Of a DNA stretch of 33,398 nucleotides, positions 15,372 through 24,737 are shown piece after piece. This DNA comes from an uncultured Bacilli bacterium (GTDB lineage: Bacteria > Bacillota_I > Bacilli_A > RFN20 > CAG-631). Location of the stretch: the NCBI GenBank assembly GCA_934201705.1, contig CAKPXF010000028.1:1-33398 (forward strand), in the 5' to 3' direction. The translations under genes and the position numbers were made by a program. The number at the start of each line of letters is the position of its first letter. Position 1 is the first letter of the stretch. The notes under the pieces are model-generated. The model saw nothing but the letters and a program-made list of their open reading frames with translations. It was not told where the DNA came from and did not search any database.

Positions 15372-17938
15372 AAAAAATAATTTTACTTGATGGAAATGGT
15401 TTAATATTTAGAGCATTTTATGCCACATCAATGCGTATGAGTATGGCTGAAAATGGTACTCCAACAAATGCTATTTATTTATTTTCATCAATTGTTTTAA
15501 AGTTAATTGAAAAGAAGGAATTCGATGATATTTTAGTAGCACTTGATTCGCCTGGAAAAAAATTTAGGCATAAAGAATACACAAACTATAAAGCCAATAG
15601 AAAAGAAATTCCTGTTGAACTAAAAATGCAATTTCAACCTATTAAAGAATTCTTAAATCTATGTAATATCAAAACTCTTGAAATTGAAGGCTATGAGGCT
15701 GATGACATAATTGGAACAATTGCAAGTAAAGCTAAAGAGCATAATGTTAAACTTGAGGTATTTACTGGTGATAGAGATTTATTACAGCTTATTAATGATA
15801 ATACAACAATCAATATGATGCATAAGGGCTTATCAGAGGTCGAGCCTTTTAACGAAGCACATTTAAAAGAGGTTTATAATCTTAAGCCAAAGCAAGTTAT
15901 TGACTTAAAATCGTTAATGGGTGATGCTAGCGATAATATTCCTGGTGTTAAAGGCGTTGGTGAAAAAACCGCTTTTGATTTAATAAACAAATACGAAACA
16001 TTAGATAATATTTATAAAAATATAGATGAAATAAAAGGAAAGCTTAAAGAAAAACTTGAAAATGATAAAAATATGGCTTATTTATCATATGAGCTTGCAA
16101 CAATTGTAAATGATGTCCCGGTTGATATGTCAATATTAGATGAAACCTATAATGGCTATAATAAAATCGGCTTAAATAAATTCTTCAAGCAATACAATAT
16201 AAAATCATTATTAAAATATACTATTGAAGAAGAAAGTACTAATAAATTTGATTGCAAAATTAATATTGTTGATAAAGTATCTTTAGATTTATTAAATGAG
16301 AATAGTTTTATATATGTTGATAGTGATAATGAAAATTATCATTTTGGAAATTTAAGGGGCATTAGTATTGCAAATACTATTAAAGCTGAATATATTCCTG
16401 TTAATTATATCTATTTTGATTTTGATTTAATTGACTATTTAAAAAATGAAAAAATAAAGAAAAATGTTTTTAACAGTAAGCAAGCTTACTTGTCCTTAAG
16501 AAAAGAAAAAATGGAATTAAATAATATAGGATTTGATATTTTATTGGCCTCATATTTAATAGATCCAGACATTAAAAACGATTTAGACATATTTAAAAAC
16601 TATGATATTGAAATCACGCCATTAAATAAAGGCTCTTCCTATAATGATTGTATTAAAAATGCCTTATTAATTGTTAAGGCCTCAGCAACATGTAAAAACT
16701 TAGTGTCTGAAAAAATAAAAGAAATTGAAAATGAATATTTATTGTATAATATTGAACAACCGCTAGCCTTAATTCTTGCTAAAATGGAAGGTAATGGTGT
16801 ATTAATTGATAACAATTTACTTAATGAATTAGAGAAGGAGTATACTCAAAAGCTATTTGAAATTGAAAGTACTATAAGACAAATAGTTGGCCACGAATTT
16901 AATATTAACTCACCAAAACAACTAGCTGAATTATTGTATGATGAATTAAAATTACCTTGTAATAAAAAACGTTCAACTGGGGCTGATGATTTAAAGGCAA
17001 TTATCCAATATCATCCAGTTGTTAGCCTAATTTTATCATATAGAAAATATTCAAAGCTGTTAAACACTTATATTGATGCTTTTACATCATTTAGATTTAA
17101 TGATGGTAGAATACATGCAATGTTTAATCAATGCGTTACAATGACAGGTAGACTATCATCATCACAACCAAATTTACAAAATTTATCTGTAAGGGATGAT
17201 GAAAGAAGTATAATAAGGAAATTAGTTATAGCTCCTAGCGGATATAAGATTTTATCTCTTGATTATTCACAAATTGAGCTTAGAATATTAGCAATTTTAT
17301 CAAATGATGATAATTTAATCGATGCTTTTAAAAGTGGCTATGATATTCATGCTGCTACAGCTGCAAAAATTTATAATATTCCAATTAGTGAGGTAAGTGA
17401 TAAGCAAAGAAGAATTGCTAAGGCAACAAATTTTGGAATAGTTTATGGAATATCAGCTTGGGGATTATCTGAGCAAATTAATGTTTCTTTAGAGGAAGCT
17501 AAAAACTTTATTAATAAATTTTTTGAAACATATCCTAAGGTTAAGGAATTTATGGATAATGAAATAAAAATTTGCCAAGAAACTGGATATGTTACAACAA
17601 TTTTAAAAAGAAGAAGAATGGTTCCTGATATATTTTCAACAAATTATCAAACTAAAGAAGGTGCAAAGCGTATTGCTATGAACACTCCAATTCAAGGAAG
17701 CGCAGCAGACATTATGAAGCTTGCGATGATAAAGGTTGATAAGATAATTAGTAAATATAAAAATGATTGCCGCATGATTTGTCAAATCCATGACGAATTA
17801 TTATTTGAAGTAAAAGATGAAATTATTGATGCCGTTAAAGGCGAAATTAAACATGCAATGGAAAATGTTTTAGAAAACCAACAAATAAGCTTAAAGGTAT
17901 CATGTGGTGTTGGTTTAAATTGGTTGGAGGCAAAATAA
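15368..17938 (+). CDS. polA: DNA polymerase I
   Basis: The protein has 856 residues. The N-terminal 5' nuclease domain (1 to about 290) has its acidic metal ligands: Asp8, Asp60, Asp112 and Asp113, Asp135 and Asp137, Asp186 and Asp189. The middle (about 300-450) aligns in position with the 3'-5' exonuclease domain but has none of its DxE, NxxxD or YxxxD signatures, so there is no proofreading, as in Bacillus and Taq enzymes. The polymerase domain has motif A LDYSQIELR (Asp632), motif B KATNFGIVYG (Lys685, Phe689) and motif C QIHDELLFEV (His808, Asp809). Phe689 in the O helix means dideoxynucleotides should be rejected. It overlaps dnaE by 4 bp and is 1 bp from mutM. Confidence 0.96.
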   Translation: MKKIILLDGNGLIFRAFYATSMRMSMAENGTPTNAIYLFSSIVLKLIEKKEFDDILVALDSPGKKFRHKEYTNYKANRKEIPVELKMQFQPIKEFLNLCNIKTLEIEGYEADDIIGTIASKAKEHNVKLEVFTGDRDLLQLINDNTTINMMHKGLSEVEPFNEAHLKEVYNLKPKQVIDLKSLMGDASDNIPGVKGVGEKTAFDLINKYETLDNIYKNIDEIKGKLKEKLENDKNMAYLSYELATIVNDVPVDMSILDETYNGYNKIGLNKFFKQYNIKSLLKYTIEEESTNKFDCKINIVDKVSLDLLNENSFIYVDSDNENYHFGNLRGISIANTIKAEYIPVNYIYFDFDLIDYLKNEKIKKNVFNSKQAYLSLRKEKMELNNIGFDILLASYLIDPDIKNDLDIFKNYDIEITPLNKGSSYNDCIKNALLIVKASATCKNLVSEKIKEIENEYLLYNIEQPLALILAKMEGNGVLIDNNLLNELEKEYTQKLFEIESTIRQIVGHEFNINSPKQLAELLYDELKLPCNKKRSTGADDLKAIIQYHPVVSLILSYRKYSKLLNTYIDAFTSFRFNDGRIHAMFNQCVTMTGRLSSSQPNLQNLSVRDDERSIIRKLVIAPSGYKILSLDYSQIELRILAILSNDDNLIDAFKSGYDIHAATAAKIYNIPISEVSDKQRRIAKATNFGIVYGISAWGLSEQINVSLEEAKNFINKFFETYPKVKEFMDNEIKICQETGYVTTILKRRRMVPDIFSTNYQTKEGAKRIAMNTPIQGSAADIMKLAMIKVDKIISKYKNDCRMICQIHDELLFEVKDEIIDAVKGEIKHAMENVLENQQISLKVSCGVGLNWLEAK

Positions 17939-17939
17939 T

Positions 17940-18764
17940 ATGCCAGAGTTACCTGAGGTTGAAACAATAAAAAATGCTTTAATGGAAGATTTTTTAAATG
18001 AAAAAATTAGTAGTGTTATTGTTAATTATGAAAATATCTTAGCAAATACTGATAAAGAAACATTTACTAATAGTTTGAAAAATCAAACTATAAAAGAATT
18101 TAAAAGATACGGAAAATATATAGCAATTACGCTCGATGATTATACTTTACTTATACATTTAAGAATGGAAGGTAAATTCAAATTATCTGAATCACTTATT
18201 GATAAGCATTCACACATTATTTTTTACTTCTATAGTAAAAAGATATTAATTTACCATGATGTTAGAAAATTTGGCCGCATGTGGTTATTTGATAACAAAA
18301 TAGATATATTTAAAGAAAAACCATTATGCAATTTAGGGCTAGAATTAAGTCAAATTAAAGATGCAAATTACCTTTTAAACAAATTCAAAAAAATTACAAA
18401 GCCAATTAAAACAGCACTTTTAGATCAAAGTATTATAGCCGGAATTGGTAATATTTATGCTGATGAAATATGCTTTGCATGTAAAATAAATCCCTTAAGA
18501 AAAAGTAATACTTTAACAATTGAAGATTGTAAAAATATTATAAAGGAAGGTAATATTATTTTAAACGAAGCCATTAAGGAAGGTGGAAGCAGTATTAAAA
18601 CATTCAAAAATACCCATGGTGTTGATGGAATGTTTCAGCAAAAATTAAAAGTATATGGTAGAGAGAATAAACCTTGCTTAATTTGTAATAGTATAATTGT
18701 TAAAAAGTTTGTAAATGGTAGAGGAACTCACTATTGTCCAACATGCCAAAAGGAGCAAATATGA
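17940..18764 (+). CDS. mutM: Formamidopyrimidine-DNA glycosylase (Fpg)
   Basis: The protein has 274 residues and starts MPELPEVETI, where Pro2 is the catalytic Schiff-base nucleophile and Glu3 the general acid. The H2TH region lies around ALLDQSIIAGIGNIYADE. The C-terminal zinc finger has Cys246, Cys249, Cys266 and Cys269, with Arg261 as the damage-binding arginine. It removes 8-oxoguanine and ring-opened purines and cuts the abasic site. polA-mutM-coaE is a common order in Firmicutes. GGAGG inside the polA end serves as ribosome site. The stop overlaps the coaE start by ATGA. Confidence 0.96.
   Translation: MPELPEVETIKNALMEDFLNEKISSVIVNYENILANTDKETFTNSLKNQTIKEFKRYGKYIAITLDDYTLLIHLRMEGKFKLSESLIDKHSHIIFYFYSKKILIYHDVRKFGRMWLFDNKIDIFKEKPLCNLGLELSQIKDANYLLNKFKKITKPIKTALLDQSIIAGIGNIYADEICFACKINPLRKSNTLTIEDCKNIIKEGNIILNEAIKEGGSSIKTFKNTHGVDGMFQQKLKVYGRENKPCLICNSIIVKKFVNGRGTHYCPTCQKEQI
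18751..18755 (+). promoter_or_regulatory. Ribosome binding site that sets the coaE start
   Basis: AGGAG at 18751-18755, 5 bp before ATG 18761. The upstream TTG at 18734 in the same frame has no such site. Confidence 0.7.
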
Positions 18765-19327
18765 TAGTTGCTTTAACTGGTTGTATAGGCTCTGGTAAAT
18801 CTTTCTATTTAAACAAAATTAAAGAGCTATATAATTATCCTACATTTGATGCAGATAAAATTGCTAAAGATGCTTATAATGATAAAAGTATTATAAAAAG
18901 AATTGATGAATCATTTAAATGTGTGAATAATAATAAAGTTGATATAGCATTATTAAAAAGTAAATTAAATAAAAATAACATTAAACTATTAAATTTGATT
19001 ATACATCCATTTGTCAAAGAAAAAATACTTGAACTTAAGAAAAATTACCCTATTTGTTTCGTTGAGGTTGCGCTTCTTTATGAAAGTAATATGGAGGATT
19101 TATTTGATTATGTAATAGCAATTTCTATAAATGACAAATTAAGGCACCAACGTTTAAAAAAAAGGGATAACAATTCTTATGAATATATGGTAAAATTAGA
19201 AGAACTACAGTATAATAATTATCAAAAGATAAAAAATGCTGATTATGTAATAAATAGTAGTGAGGATGACTTAAAAAATATTAATAGTTTAAAAAAAGTA
19301 ATAGATGATATTGTAAAAAGGATGTGA
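18761..19327 (+). CDS. coaE: Dephospho-CoA kinase
   Basis: From ATG 18761 the protein has 188 residues, close to the usual 195-205. The P-loop GCIGSGKS is at 7-14. DADKIAKDAY follows and binds the substrate; IIHPFVK and EVALLYES mark the later CoaE blocks. It adds the last phosphate to make CoA. The frame is open back to a TTG at 18734, but that would add nine residues before the normal family start. It overlaps mutM by ATGA and is 4 bp from dnaB. With coaX and the ECF component further down the same run it covers uptake and two kinase steps of CoA synthesis. Confidence 0.93.
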   Translation: MIVALTGCIGSGKSFYLNKIKELYNYPTFDADKIAKDAYNDKSIIKRIDESFKCVNNNKVDIALLKSKLNKNNIKLLNLIIHPFVKEKILELKKNYPICFVEVALLYESNMEDLFDYVIAISINDKLRHQRLKKRDNNSYEYMVKLEELQYNNYQKIKNADYVINSSEDDLKNINSLKKVIDDIVKRM

Positions 19328-19331
19328 TTTT

Positions 19332-20501
19332 ATGTATACATTTGGAAAAAATGATACTTATAAGATATCAAATAACAAAAAAGAGCAAAAGCTTGTTATT
19401 GATTATAAAGTTTTAGTAAGACTTTATGGTCCAATTATTGGCAGTAATGCTTTAAGTATTTATTTGTTGTTTGAAAGTGAAATGTCGTTAAATAAAAACA
19501 TAAAGGTTAGTTTTTCAATTTCAAGGTTATTGAAATTACTTCAATTAAAGGAAGATGAATTTAATGAAGCTATTGAAACATTAAAACAATATTCCTTAAT
19601 AAAATACAAAGCTAATTCTAAAAAAGAAAATGATTTTTTATTTGTTGTTTATCCAACAAAAACTGCCTTGGAATTCTTTGATACTGCCAAGCTTAATAAT
19701 TCTTTACAAGTGCTTGTAGATGAAACATATTACCAACAAATTTATGATTATTTTATGAGCAGTGCTATAAATGAGGATGAATATGTTGATATTGATGAAT
19801 TATCATCACAAAAAGATATAAGTGAAGAAGAATTTTATGAGCAGTTTTATGAAAAGTACCCTGTTATTTCAAGTTCAACCGCTTTTAATGATAAAACAAA
19901 AAAAGAAATAGCAAGGCTTAAGAAACTATTTAATCTTGATTATAGTGAAATTGAAAATTCTTTATTGAACTCTTTTGATTATTCAAATGATCAGCTTGTT
20001 ATTGATTTAAATAAATTTAATGCATTTGTTGAGCAAAAGTTTAAAGACAAAAATAAAGAATCAGATGAAATGATTGAAAATGCCTTTAACAATGAAAGAT
20101 CTATTGCTTATTATAAAAAATTGTCAGGAAGAAGTGCTTTGCTTCCAAGTGAAACAGCTATGATTAATGAACTTTTAGACAAATACCAAATAAGTGAGGG
20201 TGTTTTAAATGTTGTTATTAATTATTATTTTACCTATAAAAAGCAAACGATGGGACTTCCTAAGAATTATTTTGCTAAAATTATTGAAGATATGCTCATT
20301 GCCAATGTTAAAACAACACTTGATGCAATGAATTATTTTAGAAATCTTAACAATCGTATTAAATCTTATAAAAATAAAGAGAACTTTACTAATAAAGTTG
20401 AAAAAGTAGAAGTAAAAGTTATGCATGAGAATAAAACTAATGAAAATGATGAAATAGATAGTGACCTTTTAAATAGCTTTAAAGAAGCTTTAGGAGGCTA
20501 A
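19332..20501 (+). CDS. dnaB: Replication initiation and membrane attachment protein DnaB (Firmicutes type)
   Basis: The protein has 389 residues. The N-terminal part (about 20-110) is a winged-helix region with VIDYKVLVRLYGPIIG, which matches the start of Firmicutes DnaB. The C-terminal part (about 265-345) is the DnaD/DnaB-type domain with LLPSETAMINELLDKY and MGLPKNYFAKIIED. This protein is a helicase co-loader that acts with DnaA, DnaD and DnaI at the origin; it is not the E. coli DnaB helicase. A basic, helical linker lies between the domains and the last 40 residues are highly charged. It is followed by dnaI after 3 bp, with AGGAGG in its last codons as the dnaI ribosome site. Confidence 0.9.
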   Translation: MYTFGKNDTYKISNNKKEQKLVIDYKVLVRLYGPIIGSNALSIYLLFESEMSLNKNIKVSFSISRLLKLLQLKEDEFNEAIETLKQYSLIKYKANSKKENDFLFVVYPTKTALEFFDTAKLNNSLQVLVDETYYQQIYDYFMSSAINEDEYVDIDELSSQKDISEEEFYEQFYEKYPVISSSTAFNDKTKKEIARLKKLFNLDYSEIENSLLNSFDYSNDQLVIDLNKFNAFVEQKFKDKNKESDEMIENAFNNERSIAYYKKLSGRSALLPSETAMINELLDKYQISEGVLNVVINYYFTYKKQTMGLPKNYFAKIIEDMLIANVKTTLDAMNYFRNLNNRIKSYKNKENFTNKVEKVEVKVMHENKTNENDEIDSDLLNSFKEALGG

Positions 20502-20504
20502 TAT

Positions 20505-21365
20505 ATGGATGATTTAAAAAAGATTAATCTTAAATATAATGGTGATTTTGATTATGATGAAATAATAAAAAGCATTAAAGCAAATAAAACTGCTTGTTTA
20601 TTAATTGAAAAGTTAAATCTAAATGATAATGATATTAAGAATAACTATGAATTAATAAACAATTATGTTAAATATAATGATGATTGTCTTACTTGTAATA
20701 AAATGGAAAATTGTCGTCATTCAACAAAAGGTTATGTTTATGAATTAATTAAAAATGATGATAATACATTTAGTGATATGTTTTCTATATGTGATAAATA
20801 TAAGGATTACTATACTAGAAAAAAGAACTTAATATACACAACCTTTAATGAAAAAGAATTACTTGACTCTTCATTAAAAAACTTCGTAATTGATAACGCT
20901 AACTTGCTTGGAATTGAATTTGTAAAAAAAATAATTGACATTTTGAACTTCAAAAAATCAAATGGTGCTTTTTTAAGTATTTCAAATTCCAAAATAAGAA
21001 TTCAACTTATAAAATCACTTACCTATAATTTATTATTAAAGAATAAATTAAGTGTTGTTAAGTTTTCTGATATGTTAAAGGACATAAAAAGTGATTTTAA
21101 GTCAAATAACGCACAAAACACATTTAAAATTATTATAGAAAGTGATATATTAATAATAGATGGACTTGGAAACGAATCAATCACTTCTTGGTCTAGAGAT
21201 GAAATCCTATTATCATTGCTTGATAATAGGCTTCAAAATGATAAAGTCACTATATTATGTAGTGAATTTTCATTAGATGAATTAAAAAAACTTTATAGAA
21301 TCAATTATAATGATGAAGCTAAGGCTAATCAAATAATTGAAAAAATAAAAGAGATAAAAAAATAG
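20505..21365 (+). CDS. dnaI: DnaI-like helicase loader with a degenerate ATPase site
   Basis: The protein has 286 residues and follows dnaB, as dnaI does in Firmicutes. The N-terminal zinc-binding part is kept: Cys61, Cys64, Cys70 and a later Cys96. The C-terminal AAA+ domain aligns by GNESITSWSRDEI (222-234; most DnaI proteins have GAESxTSWxRDE). The Walker A loop, normally GxxGxGKT, reads GAFLSISNSKIRI (154-166) and has no GKT. Walker B reads ILIIDG, with Gly220 where the second Asp belongs. Sensor 1, normally TSN, is CSE (252-254). ATP hydrolysis is therefore unlikely, although fold and helicase-binding end are kept. The reading frame is intact and the flanking genes are normal, so this looks like a selected protein and not a decaying one. 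Confidence 0.85.
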   Translation: MDDLKKINLKYNGDFDYDEIIKSIKANKTACLLIEKLNLNDNDIKNNYELINNYVKYNDDCLTCNKMENCRHSTKGYVYELIKNDDNTFSDMFSICDKYKDYYTRKKNLIYTTFNEKELLDSSLKNFVIDNANLLGIEFVKKIIDILNFKKSNGAFLSISNSKIRIQLIKSLTYNLLLKNKLSVVKFSDMLKDIKSDFKSNNAQNTFKIIIESDILIIDGLGNESITSWSRDEILLSLLDNRLQNDKVTILCSEFSLDELKKLYRINYNDEAKANQIIEKIKEIKK

Positions 21366-21375
21366 GAGATATGTT

Positions 21376-22338
21376 ATGAAAATTAAAAAAATTGGTATTT
21401 TAACATCTGGTGGCGATGCACCTGGAATGAATGCTGCAATTAGGGCTGTTGTTCGTTCTGCTAACTATTATGGTATTGAAGCATATGGCATTTATAATGG
21501 CTATAAAGGTTTAGAAACAGGTCAGATTAAAAAACTTGAACGTGAAGATGTTGCTGATATTATTAATAGAGGTGGCTCTATGTTACTTTCTGCAAGATTT
21601 CCAGAATTTAAAGAAGAAGAAGTAAGACAAAAAGCAATAGAAAAGCTTAAGGAATTTGGTATTGATGCTTTAGTATGTATTGGTGGCGATGGTACTTATA
21701 TGGGAGCATACAAATTATCATTAATGGGTCTTCCTTGTATTGGAATGCCTGGAACTATTGATAATGATATTGTTTCAACAGAATATACAATTGGCTTTGA
21801 TACTACCCTTAACACAATTGTTGAATGCATTGATAAATTAAGAGACACTTCATATTCTCACAATCGTTGTATGGTTGTTGAAGTAATGGGAAGATATAAT
21901 CCAGATTTAGCAATTAGAGCAGGTATTGCTTGTGGCGCTGAATTTGTTGTTACATCAAAGGAAGAATATAGTGATGAAAAACTATTAGAGGCAGTTCATA
22001 AGGCAAAAGCCTTACATAAACAAAATTGTATTATAGTCGTATGTGAGCATACAATTCCAGTTACATATATTGAAGAATTATTAAACAAAGATGGAACTTA
22101 TGAAACACGTAGCAATGTTTTAGGCCACATCCAACGTGGTGGAACTCCATCAGCCTTTGATAGAGTTTTAGCATCTCGCCTTGGCGATTATGCTGTTGAA
22201 CTATTAAAAGAAGGAAAAACAGGTGTTTGTGTAGGAGTTAAAGGTGAAACATTAACTTATATGGATATCATCGAAGCTAATAAACTACCAAAGAAAAAGC
22301 CTGTCAAATTAATTGAACAATTTGAACATTTTATTTAA
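21376..22338 (+). CDS. pfkA: 6-phosphofructokinase, ATP-dependent
   Basis: The protein has 320 residues, the standard bacterial size. It has ILTSGGDAPGMNAAIRA at 8-24, IGGDGT at 102-107 and PGTIDND at 125-131, with Asp129 as general base. Gly106 and Gly126 at the two positions that distinguish ATP from pyrophosphate users both point to ATP. EVMGR and GHIQRGGTPSAFDR (substrate and effector sites) are present. It makes fructose 1,6-bisphosphate, the committed glycolytic step. It is 10 bp after dnaI and 11 bp before pyk. The pfkA-pyk pair is usual in Bacilli; being downstream of replication genes is a compact arrangement. Confidence 0.96.
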   Translation: MKIKKIGILTSGGDAPGMNAAIRAVVRSANYYGIEAYGIYNGYKGLETGQIKKLEREDVADIINRGGSMLLSARFPEFKEEEVRQKAIEKLKEFGIDALVCIGGDGTYMGAYKLSLMGLPCIGMPGTIDNDIVSTEYTIGFDTTLNTIVECIDKLRDTSYSHNRCMVVEVMGRYNPDLAIRAGIACGAEFVVTSKEEYSDEKLLEAVHKAKALHKQNCIIVVCEHTIPVTYIEELLNKDGTYETRSNVLGHIQRGGTPSAFDRVLASRLGDYAVELLKEGKTGVCVGVKGETLTYMDIIEANKLPKKKPVKLIEQFEHFI

Positions 22339-22349
22339 GGAGGAAGATT

Positions 22350-23783
22350 ATGCTAAATAAAACAAAGATCATCTGTACAATTGGTTCACAATCTGATAAC
22401 GAAAAAGTCTTGGAAGAAATGATTCTTTCTGGGATGAATGTTGCAAGACTTAACTTTGCAAATGGTGGAATAAGCACTCAACAACGTTATATTGATATGG
22501 TAAAGAAATTTTCTTTAATTCATGAAAGAGCCTTATCAATTATGCTTGATACTTATGGGCCAAAAGTTAAAACACATGAATTCGTAAATTCAATCGATGC
22601 AATCGGAAAGGATTGCAAAGTAATTATCCATACACAAGAGAAAATATTAGGAAACGCACATGAGTTTTCCGTTAACTATCCAAACTTATTTGATGATGTT
22701 AATGTTGATGATGAAATATTAGTTAATAGCGGTAGCGTTCGTTTAATCGTTAAAAAGAAAAATAATGAAAATAAGACAATTGAATGTGAAGCATTAAAAT
22801 CAGGTTCAGTACAAGATGATTGCTTAGTTAATATTCCAAACATTACAAGCTCAATGCCTATAATTAGTGCAGATGATGCTGCTGTTTTAAAGTTTGCAAC
22901 ACGTGCTGGTGTTGACTTTATTGGGGCATCATTTGTTAGAAATGCATTGGATGTTATTGCGATAAAAGACTTCTTAAAGGAACAAAATTCAAATATTAAA
23001 GTCTTTGCAAAAATTGAAAATAAAGCAGCAGTTGATAATTTTGATGAAATATTAGATGTTGCTGATGGAATTATAATTTCGCGTGGTGATTTAGCAATTG
23101 AATATCCTTATGAATTACAACCAATTGTTCAAAAGAAAATGATTAGAAAATGTAATTTGAAAGGAAAGCCAATTATTGTTGGTACACAAATTATTTCTTC
23201 AATGACTAGAAATAAAAAGCCAAGTCGTGCAGAGGTATCTGATGTTGCAAACTTAGTTTTAGATGGTGTTGATGGAATTTCATTAACTAATGTTACAACA
23301 ATTGGCTTATACCCAATTAAATCTGTAAAAGAATTATCTAAAATTATTAAAGCTACTGAAGCTCATTCATATGAGATTTATGAATTAAATCACTCTTCAG
23401 CAAATATAAATGATGCAAGTGATGCATTTAACTTTCCACTTGATGATGCAGTTGCTAATGCTGTAATTACAACTGCTAAAGAAGTTAATGCCAAATTAAT
23501 TGTTGCATTTAGTGAATCAGGTGCTACAGCTAAACGTATTTCTAAATATCGTCCTAATTGTCCAATTGCATCAGTTTCTTCTGATGAATCAATTAGAATG
23601 TCATTAACATTAAATTGGGGTATTTATCCAATTGTTGCAAGCCACAAGACATATGAAATTGATTTCATTGCTTTAGCTAGTGAAATCGCTGTATTTTATG
23701 GTTTAAAAGAAGGAGATACTTTCATCATTACTGGTGGTAATGGAATTGGAAATACAAACTTAATGAAAGTATGTAAATTATAA
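22350..23783 (+). CDS. pyk: Pyruvate kinase, divergent, possibly potassium-independent
   Basis: The protein has 477 residues without the extra PEP-utiliser domain. It opens KTKIICTIGS and has VARLNF (Arg33, Asn35), KIEN (Lys221, the catalytic lysine, and Glu223) and ISRGDLAIE. Three places differ from most enzymes. The potassium-site stretch is LDTYGPKVKT, with Lys72 where potassium-dependent enzymes have Glu. RLNFSHG is RLNFANG. The SGETAxGxYP block is TNVTTIGLYP (313-322). The first difference is known from the family to go with potassium independence; the others are uncommon. The C-terminal domain is normal in length. The enzyme is probably active in the final ATP-making step of glycolysis. 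The stop codon overlaps the glk start (TAATG). Confidence 0.92.
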   Translation: MLNKTKIICTIGSQSDNEKVLEEMILSGMNVARLNFANGGISTQQRYIDMVKKFSLIHERALSIMLDTYGPKVKTHEFVNSIDAIGKDCKVIIHTQEKILGNAHEFSVNYPNLFDDVNVDDEILVNSGSVRLIVKKKNNENKTIECEALKSGSVQDDCLVNIPNITSSMPIISADDAAVLKFATRAGVDFIGASFVRNALDVIAIKDFLKEQNSNIKVFAKIENKAAVDNFDEILDVADGIIISRGDLAIEYPYELQPIVQKKMIRKCNLKGKPIIVGTQIISSMTRNKKPSRAEVSDVANLVLDGVDGISLTNVTTIGLYPIKSVKELSKIIKATEAHSYEIYELNHSSANINDASDAFNFPLDDAVANAVITTAKEVNAKLIVAFSESGATAKRISKYRPNCPIASVSSDESIRMSLTLNWGIYPIVASHKTYEIDFIALASEIAVFYGLKEGDTFIITGGNGIGNTNLMKVCKL

Positions 23784-24673
23784 TGAAACATGCAATAGGT
23801 ATCGATGTTGGTGGAACTAATATTCGTATTGCATTAGTTGATGAAAATGGAAATATGAGTCAAGTTATCAAAGAAAAAACGAAGGCTCATACGCCAAATG
23901 ACTTAGTTTTACAAATATTATCATTGCTTGATCGCATAAGCTACAGTAATATCGACATAGTAGGAATTGGAATTGGCGTACCAGGCCCTGTAAAGCCAGA
24001 TGGAACAGTTGTCTATATTGGTAATTTAGGAATTGGAGAGTCATTCAATTTGAAAACTATGCTTCAAGAAAAGGTTACAATTCCTGTATTCGTTTCAAAT
24101 GATGCAAACGTTGCTGCATTAGCTGAAGCTAGAGTTGGAAATGGTAAAGGCTATGATGTTGTTCAATACATTACCTTATCAACTGGTATTGGCGGTGGGT
24201 TAATTATAAACAAAAAGATAATTACAGGAAAATATGGATTAGCTCAAGAAATTGGTAGTATGATAATTAGAAATGGTGGTAGAGCACCATCTAGATTTAA
24301 AGCAAAAGGATGCATTGAAGGTGAAGCAAGTGGAACTGCTTTAACAGAAAAAGCAAATGATTTAGGGCTTCATTGTGAAAATGCTGGTGATGTCTTTAAA
24401 CTTGCAAATGAAAATAATGAAATAGCTTTAAAGCTAAGAGAAGATTTCATTTTAGATATTGCTGCATTAATAGGAAGTATTGTGGCCTATATGGAACCTG
24501 ATATATTCGTATTAGGTGGTGGCTTGATGAAATCAAAGGAGTACTTCTTAGATGATGTTATTAAAAAGGTTGATGATTATGTTTATCAAACTTTAAGAAG
24601 TAATGTGAAAATAGTTTGTGCTAAATATGACCAAGATTGTGGCATAATTGGTGCAGCTATGCAATGCTTTTAA
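23783..24673 (+). CDS. glk: ROK-family glucokinase lacking the usual zinc site
   Basis: The protein has 296 residues. GIDVGGTNIRIALVD is the phosphate-1 loop, GVGIGVPGP-like sequence follows, Asp107 in SNDANVAAL is the catalytic base and STGIGGGL is phosphate-2. Typical ROK kinases bind zinc through the His of ExGH and three Cys of CxCGxxGC. Here the His is Ser159 and only Cys177 of the cysteines remains. The zinc-free form keeps the sugar-binding Glu156. It overlaps pyk by 1 bp, so hexose phosphorylation is made together with the lower glycolysis enzymes. It may act on glucose or a related hexose; glucose is inferred from context. Confidence 0.85.
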   Translation: MKHAIGIDVGGTNIRIALVDENGNMSQVIKEKTKAHTPNDLVLQILSLLDRISYSNIDIVGIGIGVPGPVKPDGTVVYIGNLGIGESFNLKTMLQEKVTIPVFVSNDANVAALAEARVGNGKGYDVVQYITLSTGIGGGLIINKKIITGKYGLAQEIGSMIIRNGGRAPSRFKAKGCIEGEASGTALTEKANDLGLHCENAGDVFKLANENNEIALKLREDFILDIAALIGSIVAYMEPDIFVLGGGLMKSKEYFLDDVIKKVDDYVYQTLRSNVKIVCAKYDQDCGIIGAAMQCF

Positions 24674-24737
24674 TAAAAATTAAAAAATATAAAATAATAA
24701 TACTAAGCGACTATTAAATAGCGTAGAAGGAAATAAT

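Noticed and set aside
22350..23783. Pyruvate kinase as a decayed gene because of unusual active-site residues
   Set aside because: The frame is full length, the catalytic lysine and metal ligands remain, and it is tightly coupled on both sides. Divergence is the better reading.
24674..24737. Riboswitch before the ECF S-component gene
   Set aside because: The gap is only 64 bp, AT-rich, with no aptamer-like conserved core and no terminator or sequestering stem.
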